A stretch of DNA of 64,000 bases. It comes from Taklimakanibacter sp050251035 (lineage in GTDB: Bacteria; Pseudomonadota; Alphaproteobacteria; Rhizobiales; Aestuariivirgaceae). A program made the position numbers and the translations under genes. The notes under the pieces are model-generated. The model ran no database searches. It was not told where the DNA came from and saw only the letters and a program-made list of their open reading frames with translations. Location: the NCBI GenBank assembly GCA_050251035.1, contig JBFWNN010000027.1, positions 8,232 to 72,231 of the forward strand, given 5' to 3'. Below, piece after piece: positions 1 to 7,868 of this stretch; the first letter of the stretch is position 1, and each line of letters begins with the position of its first letter.

Positions 1-585
1 CCCGGGCGACGGCCGCAAGCCCGTGACGCCGCAGAAGCTTGCCGGATTGCGCAGGGAGCCGCCCATGTCGGAGCCATGCGCCACCCAGGCCATGCCGGTG
101 GCGAGCGCCACGGCGGCCCCGCCCGACGATCCCGCCGCCGAGCGCGTGAGGTTCCACGGATTGAGGGTGCGCCCGAACACTTCGTTGAAGGTGTGGGCGC
201 CGGCGCCGAATTCCGGCGTGTTCGACATCGCATAGACGATGCCGCCTTCGGCCTCGAGATTCTCGACCAGTATGTCCGACTCGGTCGCGATGTTGTTGGC
301 GAAGATCGGCGACCCTTGCGTCGAGCGCACGCCCTTGACGTCATTGAGGTCCTTGATCGGGACGGGCAGGCCTTTTAGCCGTCCGCGCGCGCCGACCGGC
401 TTCTGCATCAGGGCCCTGGCGTGGTCGCGCGCCCGCTCGAAGCACAGAGTCGGCAGCGCGTTCACCGCCTTGTCGACGTCCGCGATGCGCCTTTCGAGCG
501 CATCGAGGCAATCGAGCGGGGTGATCTCCTCCTTGTGCAACAAGGAGACAATTTCATGGGCATTCAAAGGGATAAGATCGGTCAT
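1..585 (-). CDS. Amidase-signature hydrolase, N-terminal part (cut by window edge)
   Basis: The first 195 residues of an amidase-signature enzyme, which hydrolyses an amide or ester bond with a Ser-cisSer-Lys triad. All three residues are visible: Lys78 in VPIKDLNDV, Ser153 in AGSSGGAA and Ser177 in GSDMGGSLR. The start is the ATG at 585, just before MTDLIPLNAHEIV. The C-terminal half, which sets substrate preference, lies outside the window, so the substrate (aryl amide, urea-like or other) cannot be told. The gene diverges from the GabT-type aminotransferase across 94 bp. A shared role in nitrogen or amine breakdown is only an inference from that position. Confidence 0.93.
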   Translation of the reverse strand, partial: MTDLIPLNAHEIVSLLHKEEITPLDCLDALERRIADVDKAVNALPTLCFERARDHARALMQKPVGARGRLKGLPVPIKDLNDVKGVRSTQGSPIFANNIATESDILVENLEAEGGIVYAMSNTPEFGAGAHTFNEVFGRTLNPWNLTRSAAGSSGGAAVALATGMAWVAHGSDMGGSLRNPASFCGVTGLRPSPG

Positions 586-679
586 GTCAGCTCCGCGATT
601 TGCCGGGATTGAATCCATTTGCCGCCTCCGGGTCAATGGAGGTAGAAGGCCGCAGCATTGCCCGTGAGGAGATCAGAAC

Positions 680-1981
680 ATGAACGTCAAGGCATCGGCC
701 AAGGGCCTCAACGAAGCTTGGGTCGAACGGCGCAGCAAGGCCGTTTCGCGCGGCGTCGGCATGGCCGCGCCGGTGATCGCGGCGCGCGCCGAGGATTCCG
801 AATTGTGGGACATCGAAGGCCGCCGCTATGTCGATTTCGGCGGCGGCATCGCCGTGCTCAATACCGGCCATCGCCATCCCGCTGTGATGAAGCGGGTGCA
901 GGAGCAGCTCAGCGCCTTCACCCATACCTGCTTCATGGTGGCGCCCTATGCGCCCTTCATCGAGCTCGCCGAGAAGCTCAACGCCATCGCGCCCATCTCG
1001 GGCGAGAAGAAGAGCCTGTTCGTCACCACCGGCGCCGAGGCGGTGGAGAATGCCATCAAGATCGCGCGCGCCCACACCGGCCGCAGCGACATCATCTGCT
1101 TCCAGGGCGGCTTCCACGGCCGCACGTTGCTCACCATGGCGATGACCGGCAAGGTCGTGCCCTACAAGACCAAGTTCGGCCCCTTCCCGGGCGGCGTGTG
1201 GCATGTGCCGTTCCCGGTTCCCCATAAGGGTGTCACGGTCGAGGACACGATCCACGCCATCGAATGGCTGTTCAAGTCGGATGTCGAGCCCTCGCGGGTC
1301 GCGGCCATCGTCATCGAGCCGGTGCAGGGCGAAGGCGGCTTCTACATCGCGCCCAAGGAGCTGATGAAGGCGCTCCGCAAGATCTGCGACGATCACGGCA
1401 TCGTGTTGATCGCCGATGAGATCCAGTCGGGCTTCGGGCGCACCGGCAAATGGTTCGCCATGGAGCATATGGGTGTCGAGCCCGATCTGATGACGGTCGC
1501 CAAGTCGCTGGCCGGCGGCTTCCCGCTCGCCGGCGTCGTCGGCCGTGCCAAGATGATGGACGCCCCGGAGCCGGGCGGCCTCGGCGGCACCTATGCCGGC
1601 AATCCGGTCGCCTGCGCCGCCGCACTCGGCGTCTTCGACGCCTTCGAGCAGGACAAGCTGCTCGAGAAGGCGCAAAAGCAGGGCAAGCTCATGGTCGAGC
1701 GCCTCAAGGCGATCAAGGCCAAGAACCAGGGCATGCCGATGGGCGACATCCGCGCGCTTGGCGCCATGGTGGCCTTCGAGCTCGTCACCGAACGCGGCGG
1801 CGACAAGCCGGACGCGGCGGCGGCCAAGGCGCTGGTGGCGAAATGCCTGGAGCGCGGCCTGCTCATCCTGAGCTGCGGCGTCTATGGCGACACGATCCGC
1901 CTGCTGACCCCGCTCACCGCCTCGGACGCCATCCTCAAGGAAGGCCTCGATATCCTCGAATCCGCTCTCCTCGGCAATTAA
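680..1981 (+). CDS. gabT: 4-aminobutyrate-type aminotransferase (class III, PLP)
   Basis: A fold-type I, class III PLP aminotransferase of 433 residues, close to the usual GabT length. It would move the amino group of 4-aminobutyrate or a related omega-amino acid to 2-oxoglutarate in the cytoplasm. Visible features are the cofactor phosphate-binding region VTTGAEAVENA (about 115-125), Asp246 in IADEIQSGFGRTG, which contacts the pyridine nitrogen, and the Schiff-base Lys275 in TVAKSLAGGFPLAG. The ATG at 680 follows GAGGAGATC. The next gene starts 55 bp downstream but has its own operator. 5-aminovalerate aminotransferase activity cannot be excluded. Confidence 0.88.
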   Translation: MNVKASAKGLNEAWVERRSKAVSRGVGMAAPVIAARAEDSELWDIEGRRYVDFGGGIAVLNTGHRHPAVMKRVQEQLSAFTHTCFMVAPYAPFIELAEKLNAIAPISGEKKSLFVTTGAEAVENAIKIARAHTGRSDIICFQGGFHGRTLLTMAMTGKVVPYKTKFGPFPGGVWHVPFPVPHKGVTVEDTIHAIEWLFKSDVEPSRVAAIVIEPVQGEGGFYIAPKELMKALRKICDDHGIVLIADEIQSGFGRTGKWFAMEHMGVEPDLMTVAKSLAGGFPLAGVVGRAKMMDAPEPGGLGGTYAGNPVACAAALGVFDAFEQDKLLEKAQKQGKLMVERLKAIKAKNQGMPMGDIRALGAMVAFELVTERGGDKPDAAAAKALVAKCLERGLLILSCGVYGDTIRLLTPLTASDAILKEGLDILESALLGN

Positions 1982-1987
1982 GAGTTT

Positions 1988-2036
1988 GCAGCATATACAG
2001 CAATGCTGTATATTACAGCATTAAAGGATATGCTGC
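1988..2036 (+). promoter_or_regulatory. Nested palindromic operator and RBS of the toxin-antitoxin operon
   Basis: Three overlapping inverted repeats fill the leader. ATATACAGCA and TGCTGTATAT (1993-2002 and 2004-2013) form a 10-bp perfect palindrome around A2003. TGCTGTA and TACAGCA (2004-2010 and 2014-2020) form a second. GCAGCATAT and ATATGCTGC (1988-1996 and 2028-2036) enclose both and end at the antitoxin ATG. An AAAGGA ribosome site lies at 2023-2028. Such arrays are typical autoregulatory sites for Phd/YefM-type antitoxins, which dimerise through the N-terminal domain. Confidence 0.75.
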
Positions 2037-2288
2037 ATGACCTCTTATTCGACCAGCGATCTCTCACGGAAGTCAGGCGACATCATAGCTGACGCACTGC
2101 GCCGGCCTGTGATGATCACTCAAAGGAACAAGCCTCGCCTGGTTCTTCTGAGCATTGAGGATTATCGCCGGCTGACCGAACGCGCCGACCCGCGCAAGGC
2201 CGGTACACTCGAAACCATGCCTGATGAGTTGTTCGAAAAGGTCAAGGCTGCGGTCGACCTCTATGAACGCGAAGCCGAAGAGCCGTGA
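2037..2288 (+). CDS. Phd/YefM-like antitoxin
   Basis: An 83-residue protein with the Phd/YefM layout: an N-terminal DNA-binding and dimerisation region (SDLSRKSGDIIADALRRPV, then ITQRNKPRLVLLSIEDYRRL) and a charged, probably flexible C-terminal tail that would wrap around the toxin. The pattern 'T..R.KP..VL.S.EDY..L' is characteristic of the family. Its stop overlaps the GTG of the next gene, so the two are translationally coupled. The nested palindromes directly upstream are its likely binding site. Confidence 0.8.
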   Translation: MTSYSTSDLSRKSGDIIADALRRPVMITQRNKPRLVLLSIEDYRRLTERADPRKAGTLETMPDELFEKVKAAVDLYEREAEEP

Positions 2289-2701
2289 GTTTCGACGAGA
2301 TCCGCACGGCCTGCGTGATCCATTATCCCTATTTGTGGGTGCGTGAAGCGAGCGCGGGCGAGACCGAGGGTCGGAAGCACCGTCCCGTGGCTGTCGGTAT
2401 TCGTTATCCGACGACAAATGGTGAAGATCTCCTCCTTCTCCTCCCGATCACGACGCAGCCGCCGCAACCCGGCCGTTTTGCCGTCGAGATTCCCGAGATC
2501 GAAAAGCGCCGTGCCGGCCTCGAGGTTGCCGTGCGGCTCTGGCTTATCTTCGATGAATATAACGAAGATGTTATCGGCAAATCCTTCTATCTTGAACCCG
2601 ATCCGCCACTTGGCCGGTTCAGTATGGCGTTTTTCCTGCCCTTGATGAGAGAATTCATCAGGCGCCGGTCGGAAGCGCGCGGCATCAACCGGCATCGGTG
2701 A
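2285..2701 (+). CDS. Putative PemK/MazF-like toxin of the TA pair
   Basis: A 138-residue protein that starts at a GTG overlapping the antitoxin stop (GTGA). The region GETEGRKHRPVAVG resembles the 'G..KHRP.vV' strand of PemK/MazF endoribonucleases. PITTQPP lies where their catalytic Thr is found, and an LWLIFDEYNEDVIG segment follows. If the assignment holds, free toxin would cut mRNA and stop growth. The match rests on a few motifs, and the protein is somewhat longer than typical MazF (about 110-120), so the family is likely rather than certain. Its position as the second gene after a Phd-like antitoxin is the stronger argument. Confidence 0.6.
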   Translation: MSFDEIRTACVIHYPYLWVREASAGETEGRKHRPVAVGIRYPTTNGEDLLLLLPITTQPPQPGRFAVEIPEIEKRRAGLEVAVRLWLIFDEYNEDVIGKSFYLEPDPPLGRFSMAFFLPLMREFIRRRSEARGINRHR

Positions 2702-2777
2702 TAATTGGACACCAAATCGACGGAGTTTGCTTCCATCTTCCGTCTTGAGAGCATCGACACTTCAGGAGACCCTTTTC

Positions 2778-3338
2778 ATGCATCGCCGACTGTTTCTGTC
2801 CGTCATGGCCGCGGGCCTGGCGGCGTCTGCCTTTCCGGGCCTGGCCCAGGCGGCGAAGCAGAACCGCCGCGCTCCCTATCGGGGCGCCGAGATGGTCTAT
2901 CTCGACACCTATGAGCGGCCGGGCACGGTGATCGTCGATACCCATGCGCGCGCCCTCTATCATGTGATGGGCGACGGCGAGGCGATGCGTTATGGCGTCG
3001 CCGTCGGCAAGGACGGCTTCTCCTGGGCCGGCATCGCCCAGATCGGGCGCAAGACCGAATGGCCGCGCTGGACGCCGCCCGCCTCCATGATCAAGCGGCG
3101 CCCCGAGCTCGCCAAATTCGCCAATGGCATGCCGGGCGGCCGCCCGGACAATCCCCTGGGCGCCCGGGCCCTCTATCTCTTCGCCAACGGTCGCGACACG
3201 CTCTTCCGCATTCACGGCACCAACGAGCCGCAGTCGATCGGCACCGCTGCTTCCTCGGGCTGTATCCGCATGCTGAACGAGGAAGTGACCGAGCTCTATG
3301 AGCGGGTCACGATTGGCACCAAGGTGATCGTGCTGTAA
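2778..3338 (+). CDS. L,D-transpeptidase (YkuD domain), secreted
   Basis: A 186-residue periplasmic L,D-transpeptidase that would make 3-3 peptidoglycan cross-links or attach proteins to peptidoglycan. It has a signal peptide (MHRRLFLSVMAAGL, cleavage near AQA-AKQ) and the catalytic signature HGTNEPQSIG...SSGCIRML with the nucleophilic Cys in SGC. The ATG at 2778 is chosen over one at 2727 because it follows CAGGAGA by 8 nt and starts the signal peptide. The motif tryptophan seen in WPRWTPPASM is typical of alphaproteobacterial members. A second, different L,D-transpeptidase lies at 49369. Confidence 0.92.
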   Translation: MHRRLFLSVMAAGLAASAFPGLAQAAKQNRRAPYRGAEMVYLDTYERPGTVIVDTHARALYHVMGDGEAMRYGVAVGKDGFSWAGIAQIGRKTEWPRWTPPASMIKRRPELAKFANGMPGGRPDNPLGARALYLFANGRDTLFRIHGTNEPQSIGTAASSGCIRMLNEEVTELYERVTIGTKVIVL

Positions 3339-3427
3339 CCACCAGGCTCCCAAGGCTGCGGCGCTGCGTCTCAGATGGCCCGCGCATCGGATTCACCACA
3401 TAATGGGCGAAAGCCTTGGAGCATCCC

Positions 3428-3883
3428 GTGCCGAAGAATTGGAAGCCCCAGCCTGCCGCCGACCTGCCGGACGGCCTGTTGCTGTTCGACGGGTTTTGCC
3501 ATGTCTGCTCGGGCAGCGTCCGCTTCCTGCTCGAGCGCGACCATGGCCGGCACTTCACCTATGTGCCCTGCCAGTCGCCCTGGGGGGAAGAGATCATGGC
3601 GCGCTTCGGCATCGATCGTGATTTCGCCGAGAGCTTCGCCTTTGTCGACAAGGGAGAGATCCTGTTCAAGTCAGATGCCGCCATCGCCGCGGCGCGCCGC
3701 CTGCCCGCCTGGCGCTGGATCGGGATCGTGAAGCTGGTCCCGCGCCCCATCCGCGATACTTTCTACGATGTGCTCGCGCGCAATCGGTACAAGTGGTTCG
3801 GCAAGCGCGACACGTGCCTGGTTCTGCCGCCCGAGACGCGTGCCCGGTTTCTCACCGAGGCGCCTAAAACATCGATTCATTGA
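3428..3883 (+). CDS. DCC family thiol-disulfide oxidoreductase-like protein (DUF393)
   Basis: A 151-residue member of the DCC (DUF393) family, named after its Asp-Cys-Cys signature. It is seen here as LLLFDGFCHVCSGSVRFLL near residues 18-36. The family has a thioredoxin-like region and is predicted to be redox-active, but its substrate is unknown. I prefer the GTG at 3428 because GGAG at 3418-3421 is six bases upstream. An in-frame TTG at 3416 would add four residues. It lies alone between the L,D-transpeptidase and a convergent methyltransferase. Confidence 0.82.
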   Translation: MPKNWKPQPAADLPDGLLLFDGFCHVCSGSVRFLLERDHGRHFTYVPCQSPWGEEIMARFGIDRDFAESFAFVDKGEILFKSDAAIAAARRLPAWRWIGIVKLVPRPIRDTFYDVLARNRYKWFGKRDTCLVLPPETRARFLTEAPKTSIH

Positions 3884-3925
3884 AGATTTTTGCATATTGG
3901 CCGGGTCGACACGCCACGATAGGAT

Positions 3926-4834
3926 TCAGCTCTCCCGGCCTGAGCCGAATACCGCGACGACGCGCACCCGCTCGAATGTGTTGTTTCCGGCGGAGGCGAG
4001 CTGCTTCGACCGCACATCGATCGAATATTCCCGCAAACCCGCCCCCAGCATGAGATCGCGCAATTCCTCGACCGAGCCGATCTCGCCGGGTTGAACAAGA
4101 TAAGCCTCGCCCGATTCATGCATCTTGCGCAGCATGCGCGCTGCGTCCTCGGCGATGGCGATCTCGCCTTTGCTTACCGCCGCCTGCGCCTCGGCAAGGC
4201 TGTGCTGCAGTCTTTGTGACTCCTTGGCGAAATGCGCCGGATCAGGCGGCCGGACCGATTGCGAGACGATGATCCGGCCCTGCGGCTTCAGCCATGTATC
4301 GAATTTCCTGAGAAGAGCGGTTTGCCCATTTCGGTCTATGAAGCGCAGGAAGCTATGGGCGATGATGAGGTCGGCGTCGACGTGTGCCGCCCCCTCCGGC
4401 AGATCGACTTGCCGTGTCTCCACATGGAGGCCGTGCTGCTCGGCGAATTCCGCGCACAAGGTGAGGGGCGAGCGACAACGATCCAGCACCGTAAACCGGC
4501 AGCGCGCCTTGATTTCGGGTCTCAACCTGGCCGCAGCATGCGCCGCGGTCGCGAGGACGCCGGTATCGGCGGCGCCGGCAATGACGATCTGGAGGAAATC
4601 TTCGGGGGAACGGCTGCCGTCGGCGAGGACGCCTTGGATGCGCTCTATCAGCAGAGGACGGTCCACCGCGATGCTCTTGTCGGGCGCGATGCAGCGGGTC
4701 ATGGCGAATTTGACATGATATTCCGCGCAATCGACGCACAGGACCGGCGCGATTTCGGCCATCCGGCGGGCGAGCTGCCTCAGGTCTTCACCACAGGTTT
4801 CGGGATCGAGCAGGGGTGGCGCGGCTTGTGGCAT
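3926..4834 (-). CDS. Class I SAM-dependent methyltransferase, unknown substrate
   Basis: A protein of 302 residues from the ATG at 4834 (MPQAAPPLLDPET). An in-frame ATG at 5011 would run into the divergent tctC coding region and is rejected. The SAM-binding half is recognisable: FLQIVIAGAADTGVLATAA (motif I-like), RCRFTVLDRCRSPL with the acidic residue after strand 2, DADLIIAHSFLRFI and LKPQGRIIVSQSV. Cysteines cluster near the N-terminus (LCVDCAEYHV). The C-terminal domain VEELRDLMLGAGLREYSIDV is typical of small-molecule methyltransferases. No substrate can be assigned. Confidence 0.72.
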   Translation of the reverse strand: MPQAAPPLLDPETCGEDLRQLARRMAEIAPVLCVDCAEYHVKFAMTRCIAPDKSIAVDRPLLIERIQGVLADGSRSPEDFLQIVIAGAADTGVLATAAHAAARLRPEIKARCRFTVLDRCRSPLTLCAEFAEQHGLHVETRQVDLPEGAAHVDADLIIAHSFLRFIDRNGQTALLRKFDTWLKPQGRIIVSQSVRPPDPAHFAKESQRLQHSLAEAQAAVSKGEIAIAEDAARMLRKMHESGEAYLVQPGEIGSVEELRDLMLGAGLREYSIDVRSKQLASAGNNTFERVRVVAVFGSGRES

Positions 4835-4907
4835 ATGTGCCTTTCGCACTAGGATTGACCAGGGGTAATCAAAAGCCTCGCGTCTTGCAACCAGGACAGG
4901 GATATCG

Positions 4908-5897
4908 ATGATCGGACGGCGCAGATTTCTGGGTTGCCTGCTCGCGGCTTCGGCAGCCTCCCGCCTCGTGGCGCATGCCGCGGAGAATTTCTTCGCCGGC
5001 AAGACCATCACCTATATCGTCGCGACCAAGCCGGGCGGCGGCTATGACACGATGGGCCGGCTGGTGGCCAAATATCTCGAAGCCCACATTCCCGACGCGC
5101 AGATCGTTGTGAAGAACATCGCCGGCGCCGGGCACCTGGTCGGATGCCAAACGATCTATAATGCCGCTCCCGACGGTCTCACCATTGGCACCTTCAATAC
5201 TTCCCTCATTTATTCTCAGCTCACCGGCGCGCTCGACAGCGATCTCGACCTGCGGAGAATGAGCTGGATCGGCAAGGCCGCGATCGAATCGCGCGTGATC
5301 GTCGTGGCGGCGCGATCGGGCATCACCAGTGTTGATGCGCTGAAGCAGACGGACCGCGTGTTCAACGTCGCCGTGACGGGAAAGGGTGCGGCGTCGCATG
5401 TCGATGCCATGCTGCTGGCACGGGTCTTCGGCTATAATTTCAGGCCCATTTTCGGTTTCGAGGGCACCGAAGCGGAGCTGAGCATGCTGCGCGGCGAGAT
5501 CGATGTGCAGGTTGCCTCGCGCAGCTCGCTCGAGCCTTTCGTGGCGAGCGGTGGCGGACGCTTCCTTCTCGAATTCGGCGGCGCGCCGGACTCGACCCTG
5601 CCGCAAGGCGACGCCCTGGCCAAAAGCCCGACCGACAGAGCCGTGATCGACCTTATCGAAGCCCAGGCGAAATTCACCCGCGTGACGGCCGGGCCGCCGG
5701 GCATACCGCCGGATCGCCTGCAGTTCCTCAGATCCGCCTATCTCGCGATTTTCTCGGATTCCGGCTTCCTGGCCGAGGCAAAGGCGCTCCAGCTTCCGAT
5801 ATCTCCGGCGTCCGGCGAAGCGGTCGCGGGACGGATCACGGCCGCTCTCGATCCGTCTCCCGAGATCCACGCGATCCTCGCGGACCTGCTCAAATAG
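4908..5897 (+). CDS. tctC: Tripartite tricarboxylate transporter, periplasmic binding protein (Bug/TctC family)
   Basis: The 329-residue periplasmic receptor of a secondary TTT transporter. A twin-arginine-like leader (MIGRRRFLGCLLAASAAS, cleavage near AHA-AEN) precedes the mature start NFFAGKTITYIVATKPGGGYD, which matches the Bug-family opening 'ity.v...pGGg.D'. The AGAGHLVGCQTIYNAAPDG loop also fits the family. Ligands in this family are carboxylates such as citrate, aromatic acids or amino acids, and the sequence alone does not show which. It is the first gene of tctC-tctA-tctB, with 42 bp to tctA. Confidence 0.9.
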   Translation: MIGRRRFLGCLLAASAASRLVAHAAENFFAGKTITYIVATKPGGGYDTMGRLVAKYLEAHIPDAQIVVKNIAGAGHLVGCQTIYNAAPDGLTIGTFNTSLIYSQLTGALDSDLDLRRMSWIGKAAIESRVIVVAARSGITSVDALKQTDRVFNVAVTGKGAASHVDAMLLARVFGYNFRPIFGFEGTEAELSMLRGEIDVQVASRSSLEPFVASGGGRFLLEFGGAPDSTLPQGDALAKSPTDRAVIDLIEAQAKFTRVTAGPPGIPPDRLQFLRSAYLAIFSDSGFLAEAKALQLPISPASGEAVAGRITAALDPSPEIHAILADLLK

Positions 5898-5939
5898 GCA
5901 CATGCTTGACATTCGCCGTGATCCAACACCGGACCCTCG

Positions 5940-7439
5940 ATGCCGATCGACACTAGCCTCCAGTCGCTGATCGACATCCTCGCATCACCGCATATGCTGA
6001 TGCTGCTGACGATCGGCGTCCTTGTCGGCCTCATATTTGGCATCCTGCCCGGTTTGGGCGGCAAGCTCGGTCTCGTCTTCCTCATTCCCTTCACCATCGG
6101 GATGGATCCGCTCGCCGGCGCGCTGTTCCTCATCGCCATGCACTCGGTCGTCCATACCAGCGGCGCCATACCCAGCATCCTGTTCGGCATTCCGGGAACC
6201 GGTCCCGATGCCGCGACGATCGTCGACGGCTATCCCATGGCGAGGAACGGCGAGGCCGGACGGGCGCTCGGCGCGACATTGTTCGCCTCCGGCATAGGCG
6301 GGCTGATCGGCGCCGCCTTTCTCAGCCTGTTCCTGCCCTTCGGCAGCGCGGTTGTGCTCGCCATCGGCACCGGCGAATATTTCCTCGTGGCGGTGCTCGG
6401 CATCACCTTCATCGCCTCGCTCAGCGGCCGCGACATCCTCAAAGGACTGATCGTCGGGATGTTCGGCCTGATGCTGTCCTTCGTCAGGCTCGACCCGCTC
6501 ACCGCCGAGCCCCGTTACACTTACGGCCAGTCCTTCCTCTGGGACGGCATCGACCCGGTGACCGCCGTCATTGCGATATTCGCCATCCCCGAGCTCATCG
6601 CCATGAGCACTGGACTCGATACCCGCAAGGTGACCGGCGGCCCTGTCGGCAACTACCGCTTCCACGACGTGTGGGAGGGCTGCCTCGACGTTCTGAGACA
6701 TCGCTGGCTGACTTTGCGCACCTCGCTCATTGGCGCCGTGATCGGCATGATCCCGGGCCTCGGCGGCGATGTCGCCACCTGGTTCTGTTATGGCCATGCC
6801 GCGCAGACATCCAAGACGCCCGAGCGCTTCGGCAAGGGCGCGGTGGAAGGGGTCATAGCACCGGAGACCGCCAACAATTCGAAGGAGGGCGGCGCTTTGG
6901 TGCCGACGCTCTATTTCGGCATCCCCGGCAGCGCCAGCATGGCGATCCTGCTCGGGGCACTGGTAGCGCTCGGCGTTCAACCCGGCCCGCAACTGGCGAC
7001 GAACGGGTCGAATCTCATCTGGATCCTCATCTGGACCCTGGCGCTCGCCAATATCCTGGCGGTGATACTCCTCCTTTTCTGCGCGCCGTGGTTCAGCCGG
7101 CTCGCCTCGCTGCGCGTCGGGCTCCTGGTCCCGTTCATCATCGTGCTGTCCTTCCTCGGCGCCATCATCGGCGGCGGCGCCTGGCAGAATCTCATCCTCC
7201 TGGCGCTACTCGGCGCCATTGGTTATCTGCTCAAGCAGTTCGATTGGCCACGACCGCCCTTCGTCGTCGGCATCGTTCTGGGACCGATTGCGGAAGTGTC
7301 GCATCACAAGGCGATGGCGATCTGGGGTCCGGCCTTTCTCCTGCACCCGCTCGCTCTCGTGCTTCTCGTTTTGATCGCCGCGACCATTCTCGCCAACATC
7401 GTCAGATTCTGGCGCATGGAGAAGTCCCATGAAATTTGA
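5940..7439 (+). CDS. tctA: Tripartite tricarboxylate transporter, large membrane subunit
   Basis: The 499-residue, roughly 12-helix membrane subunit that carries the solute across the inner membrane using an ion gradient. Family motifs are present twice, in line with its internal duplication: GLIFGILPGLGGKLGL near the N-terminus and GAVIGMIPGLGGDVATWFCYGHA in the middle. NNSKEGGALVPTLYFGIPGSASMA also matches TctA. It overlaps tctB by 11 bp. The order C-A-B differs from the more common C-B-A. Confidence 0.93.
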   Translation: MPIDTSLQSLIDILASPHMLMLLTIGVLVGLIFGILPGLGGKLGLVFLIPFTIGMDPLAGALFLIAMHSVVHTSGAIPSILFGIPGTGPDAATIVDGYPMARNGEAGRALGATLFASGIGGLIGAAFLSLFLPFGSAVVLAIGTGEYFLVAVLGITFIASLSGRDILKGLIVGMFGLMLSFVRLDPLTAEPRYTYGQSFLWDGIDPVTAVIAIFAIPELIAMSTGLDTRKVTGGPVGNYRFHDVWEGCLDVLRHRWLTLRTSLIGAVIGMIPGLGGDVATWFCYGHAAQTSKTPERFGKGAVEGVIAPETANNSKEGGALVPTLYFGIPGSASMAILLGALVALGVQPGPQLATNGSNLIWILIWTLALANILAVILLLFCAPWFSRLASLRVGLLVPFIIVLSFLGAIIGGGAWQNLILLALLGAIGYLLKQFDWPRPPFVVGIVLGPIAEVSHHKAMAIWGPAFLLHPLALVLLVLIAATILANIVRFWRMEKSHEI

Positions 7440-7857
7440 CGGCAGGCTTGCGGTGAGCCTGATGATGCTCGCCATCTTCGTCTTCTTCGTCGGCCAGGCT
7501 CTGACCTTCCGCCCGGATGCGCGCGCCATGCCGCTGCTGATCGGCGTGCCGGCAATCCTCCTGTGCATCCTTCAGATCGTCTTTGACCTGCACGACCGAC
7601 GCCCGAAAGCAATCGTACCCGTTGGCGACTGGCCGCTGATCGCCTGGCTCGCGGTTTTTTTCGCCGGCATCCTCGCCTTCGGCTTTGCTTATGGCGCGCC
7701 GCCTCTGGTCGCGGCCTATCTCTATTTTGCCGCACGTGAACGCCTAGCCGTGGCCGTCGCGGGTGGCGTTTTCTGTGTGCTCATGCTCTCCTTTGGTTTC
7801 GAGAAACTCCTATACATCCAGCTCTTCGAGGGGCTGATCACGCCTCTGCTCTTCTGA
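7429..7857 (+). CDS. tctB: Tripartite tricarboxylate transporter, small membrane subunit
   Basis: A 142-residue protein with four predicted membrane segments (LAVSLMMLAIFVFFVGQAL, AMPLLIGVPAILLCILQIV, WPLIAWLAVFFAGILAFGF and a C-terminal pair around AVAVAGGVFCVLMLSFGF). It is the small accessory subunit of the TTT transporter. The opening FDGRLAVSLMMLA with ALTFRPDARAMPLLIG is typical of TctB. It overlaps the end of tctA and ends 11 bp before the TPR/ATP-grasp gene, so all four genes probably share a transcript. Confidence 0.88.
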   Translation: MKFDGRLAVSLMMLAIFVFFVGQALTFRPDARAMPLLIGVPAILLCILQIVFDLHDRRPKAIVPVGDWPLIAWLAVFFAGILAFGFAYGAPPLVAAYLYFAARERLAVAVAGGVFCVLMLSFGFEKLLYIQLFEGLITPLLF

Positions 7858-7868
7858 CGGATCCGACC

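Noticed and set aside
587..1675. A 362-codon open frame opposite the GabT-like gene
   Set aside because: Antisense shadow of a clear aminotransferase.
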